From: Owenia fusiformis
Lineage: Eukaryota; Annelida; Polychaeta; Sabellida; Oweniidae
Assembly (NCBI GenBank): GCA_903813345.2
Contig: CAIIXF020000010.1
Location: 9,168,349 to 9,232,348 of the forward strand
Length of the DNA stretch: 64,000 nt
Direction of reading: 5' to 3'
Positions within the stretch are counted from its first letter, which is position 1. Every line of letters begins with the position of its first letter. Below the pieces are notes generated by a model that had not been told where the DNA came from, did no database searches, and saw nothing but the letters and a program-made list of their open reading frames with translations. The translations under genes were made by a program, and so were the position numbers. Shown here in pieces: positions 60,649-64,000 of the stretch.

Positions 60649-61577
60649 TATATATAGGGTGGGCCAATTAAAATTGGAACATTTTTCTATTAATTCAATT
60701 GTCTTTATTTTTTGCAGTTCAATCCACTAAAATTCAGATAATGGTAAAATGATTATTTGTGAAAATGTTAAAGATAAAAATATGTATGTATGATTATTTT
60801 TGGCTTGACAGGGTCATAATCTGTATTCTGCATGTGTCATGAAAAATTTCCAAATTTTCTCTGCTTGAGACATCACTGCTGAAAATACATCTTTCATACC
60901 ATACAATATGCACCCTTCAAATGGTCTCAACACAATTTCCATCAATTAAAACATATGAAATTGTATTTTTCAAAACTGGCACAATATGTCTAAAACCTGT
61001 CATTTAAGCCATGGATGACTGTCAAATAGAGCTCAGACTGATTGTTCAGGTGGGGAGGACAAGAGCATGAAACCCTTGCATTGAGTAAAAAAATGGAACA
61101 TTTTTTCATTGATTGTAACTTTTTTGTTAGTCATGTATTATCTTCAATAGTTTAGAAAATTGAAACACAATTTATTGTCAACAGCTTCTGTAAATATGAA
61201 TATACAAGCTCAACATTTAATTACTGAACATGCCCCCCACCCACCTGATCAATCAGTATGACCTGTATTTGAAAATCATGCTTAAATATAGGTTTGAGAC
61301 ATATTGTGCCAGTTTTGAAAAAAGCTGAGGTCAATTAAGCTATTATAATATTATCCTAGGGAAACATGTCTAGCTTCACCTAGAGATAACTACGTAATGC
61401 TTTAGTTGATGGAAATTCTGTTGAGACCATTTAAAGGGCATATATAGTATTGTGTGAGATACTGTATTTCCAGTAATGATGTCTCAAGCAGAGAAGTTTT
61501 GGAAAATTTTCATGACTTACGCAGTATACAGATCATAACCATGACAAATGTTCCAATGTTCCACCCTGTACTCGCCC
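60649..61577. mobile_element. Foldback element of ~930 bp between peptidase copies 2 and 3
   Basis: Left end TATATAGGGTGGGCCA, right end (reverse complement) TATATAGGGCGAGTACAGGG. Long inverted arms continue inward: CTCTGCTTGAGACATCA and GGTCTCAACA at the left return as TGATGTCTCAAGCAGAG and TGTTGAGACC at the right. No transposase seen. Confidence 0.6.
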
Positions 61578-62418
61578 TATATACGAAGATTATTTTCGGC
61601 TTATGTTTGTTGATTCAAAAATACATCAAGTTTGTCATGGACCGAACTATTGTAACTTTAAAAACAATTTTAGGACAAATAACACAGACAGGCTTTGACA
61701 TGCTATCCAATGAAAACTTCTTGTTGCCAAACTTATGGGGAAAGTGTATATCAAGTTTATGCCTCGCTTTGATCTAAACATGACGTGTGCTAGGCCTTTC
61801 TTTCTCATCTATCTACGTGTTAACCTCTGATCATCTCGCTATATTATCCCAAGATTACAAAACAAGTGTCACATACATCATGATTTATGAGTTGCCAACG
61901 TCACTTGAACACAAAAATCAAAATTCTTCGACATGTATGAATCATTCGGGGTCTAATGTGCGTAACCTGTAATAAATCAAATTATCATAATATGAAAACA
62001 TGTTGTGATTTTTAAATGAATTACAAAACGTTACAAGAAATAATCAAAATACAGTGCGGAGGATAGGGCTGATACGATGTTGCCCCTTTTTAGCAGCCCG
62101 ACTCAGAAACAATTAAAAAGGTTCACACAAGGTGTATTCATCCATGTCATTATCGTAATCATTTAAGCAATATAATTTATTTGCTCAAATTCCAGAAATC
62201 TTGATAAATTGTTCTACCGTTTTGAAATCATCACCTTCACGCGATCCCAAGCCTCTGCGCATAGTAATTTGATTTTGATTTTTTGTAACAGCTTGTAATG
62301 GATGTATATGTTATATCTTATAACAATGAAAATACTTAACACAAAAACAAGGACATTTCAGTGGGAACAAATGTTCCGTTTTGGACGCCATATCACAGTG
62401 CATCACAGTGTATCGTAA

Positions 62419-62589
62419 TGCAAACTGTGTCAGGCTGATCCATTTGCCCAAGTGTCATTTTTCAAAAATGACAGTAACAAAGTTGTTTTGAAAGGTAAGA
62501 TTTATATCAAACACTATTCATTTTCCACATGATGAACACTATAAGATCAACATTGACAACCATTGCTTTGGTTAATTCACTTTGAGATA
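62419..62589 (+). promoter_or_regulatory. Upstream block of peptidase copy 3
   Basis: Near-identical to 56929-57096, including TTTCCACATGATGAA and GGTTAATTCACTTTGAGATA just before the ATG. Confidence 0.5.
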
Positions 62590-64000
62590 ATGGCGGTGAG
62601 TCGAGTCGAGTTTGTTGCAGCAAGAGTTGCACTAGCGGCGTTTCTAGTGTGTGCTGGGATTATAATTGGGTATTTCAGTACTAGTACACCCAAACAGATG
62701 ACCCTGCGGGATGTAGCTGGAGATACATGTAAAGGTGACCAAGATGATAACCGTGAATATATCAACTTCAAAAAACTAATAAAGGAAGCTAATGGTTCCA
62801 TCGCAGATAGAATCACGGATGAAATTAACAAGACCGAAATTAAGAAAACACTCAGAAAATTATTGTCTCAACAACCCCCTGTTGCTGGTACCCAAGCTGA
62901 ATTGGAACGAGCTCATTATATCAGAGAAAAATGGTTAAAGTATGGAATTGACGAAGTGAATATATTACCCTACGATGTACTGCTTAGCTACCCCGGGGAT
63001 GTGAAAAAGAATCCAAATATCTTGCAAATTCTAGAGGAGGACGGTACAGTTGTGCATGAAGCAACGTTAAATGAACCTATCCTTGATCGACGAAAAGACA
63101 AACACGACATTTTACCACCGTGGCTTGCTTACACACCGGGTGGCGAGGTCGAAGGGGAGCTGGTGTACGCTAATCGTGGTTCATTGGAAGATTTTAAGCT
63201 ACTAACTGATGTACTGGGCATTAATGTCACCGATAGAATAGTTATTGCACGTTATGGTGACATTTATCGAGGAAATAAAATAAAGCATGCGCAGCTTTAC
63301 GGAGCTAAGGGAGTCATTCTCTTCTCTGACCCCGGAGACGTAACCGAGGAAGGTGCCGGTGTTTATCCGGATTCAGAATATCTCCCTGAATATGGCATGC
63401 AACGAGGGACAACAAAAAGCGGATACGGAGACCCTTTAACACCTGGCTATCCTGCAATTGACATTACCCAACGTATCTCTATTGCAGATGCAGAAAATTC
63501 AACAAGGCTGCCACGGATTCCTGCACAACAGATAGGTTATGCTGACGCCAAAAAGTTTTTCGAAAGCATCGACCCTTCAAGTCAGGAGGCCCCTGTAACT
63601 TGGCGGGGAAAGATAAACACAACATATAGGTTGGGCCCTAAGATGGTGAACAATAGAGTTGTAAGGCTGGTTTCTAGGAACACAAGAGAAACCCGTACTA
63701 CACATAATGTAATAGGAATTATCAGGGGATGTATTGAACCGGATAGATACGTCATGGTCGGAGGTCATCACGATGCTTGGGTATCAGGAGCATTTGATAA
63801 CACACAGGGCACAGCCCTTTTACTCGAACTAGCAAGAGTTTTTGGCAAGTTGTTATTTTGTGGATGGCGTCCGCGTCGAAGTATTATACTTGCGAGTTGG
63901 GGTGCTGAAGAATATGGCTTAATTGGTGCAAACGAATTTGTCGAAGAATTCTCGAAAAACCTGGCTGAAAGGGCTGTCGCATACATCAATACAGACGTGT
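62590..64000 (+). CDS. M28B ectopeptidase (copy 3), 3' end beyond window
   Basis: Open from ATG 62590 to the window end, 470 codons with no stop or frameshift. Same signal-anchor and protease-associated domain as copy 2. It differs by a three-residue insertion (RKDKHDIL against RKDIL) and many substitutions in the first third. GGHHD, AFDN, WGAEEYG and the start of YINTD are present, so the zinc site is intact as far as visible. The last 236 bp are identical to 58263-58498 of copy 2. Probably functional, but the C-terminal third is outside. Confidence 0.85.
   Translation, partial: MAVSRVEFVAARVALAAFLVCAGIIIGYFSTSTPKQMTLRDVAGDTCKGDQDDNREYINFKKLIKEANGSIADRITDEINKTEIKKTLRKLLSQQPPVAGTQAELERAHYIREKWLKYGIDEVNILPYDVLLSYPGDVKKNPNILQILEEDGTVVHEATLNEPILDRRKDKHDILPPWLAYTPGGEVEGELVYANRGSLEDFKLLTDVLGINVTDRIVIARYGDIYRGNKIKHAQLYGAKGVILFSDPGDVTEEGAGVYPDSEYLPEYGMQRGTTKSGYGDPLTPGYPAIDITQRISIADAENSTRLPRIPAQQIGYADAKKFFESIDPSSQEAPVTWRGKINTTYRLGPKMVNNRVVRLVSRNTRETRTTHNVIGIIRGCIEPDRYVMVGGHHDAWVSGAFDNTQGTALLLELARVFGKLLFCGWRPRRSIILASWGAEEYGLIGANEFVEEFSKNLAERAVAYINTDV

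Noticed and set aside
61454-61777. 107-codon frame between peptidase copies
   Set aside because: Crosses the end of the 930-bp foldback element into duplicated flank; no domain.

Overview
The window is animal nuclear DNA: AT-rich, intron-dense, with conserved GT-AG exons and many non-autonomous transposons. It holds a single USP25/USP28-type gene, as expected before the vertebrate duplication, so a marine invertebrate (lophotrochozoan or invertebrate deuterostome) is likely. I cannot name the species. No bacterial, plasmid, phage or CRISPR feature was seen. All gene calls come from reading exons and splice sites by eye and from remembered family motifs. No database search was run.

Left part (1-22482): a GPR89 (Golgi pH regulator) gene runs on the minus strand. 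Eleven coding exons can be read, and the last ~90 codons lie off the left edge. Its fifth intron (3188-17502, 14.3 kb) contains four complete two-exon pannexin/innexin-family channel genes on the opposite strand. They are tandem paralogues with the same phase-1 intron just after the first membrane segment.

Middle (22483-48789): GPR89 and a 23-exon USP25/28 deubiquitinase gene are head-to-head, with start codons 587 bp apart. The deubiquitinase begins with MTVEQ, carries UBA-like and UIM-like segments, the catalytic Cys and His boxes, a coiled-coil insert and the C-terminal domain (1109 aa by my splice model). Its introns hold a 5'-truncated LINE with target-site duplication, a compact promoter-like segment with no recognised gene, minisatellites, several MITE families, and Helitron-like elements, including a 4 kb tandem pair full of AGGTCA half-sites.

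Right part (48790-64000): minisatellite-rich flank, then a young tandem family of intronless glutamate-carboxypeptidase-II-like (M28B) ectopeptidase genes. There is a 5' fragment (54352), a complete 762-aa gene (57097-59385) and a copy open to the window end (62590-64000). The copies share about 160 bp of upstream sequence, so they arose by segmental duplication with their promoters. Copies 2 and 3 share a 236-bp identical tract that suggests gene conversion.
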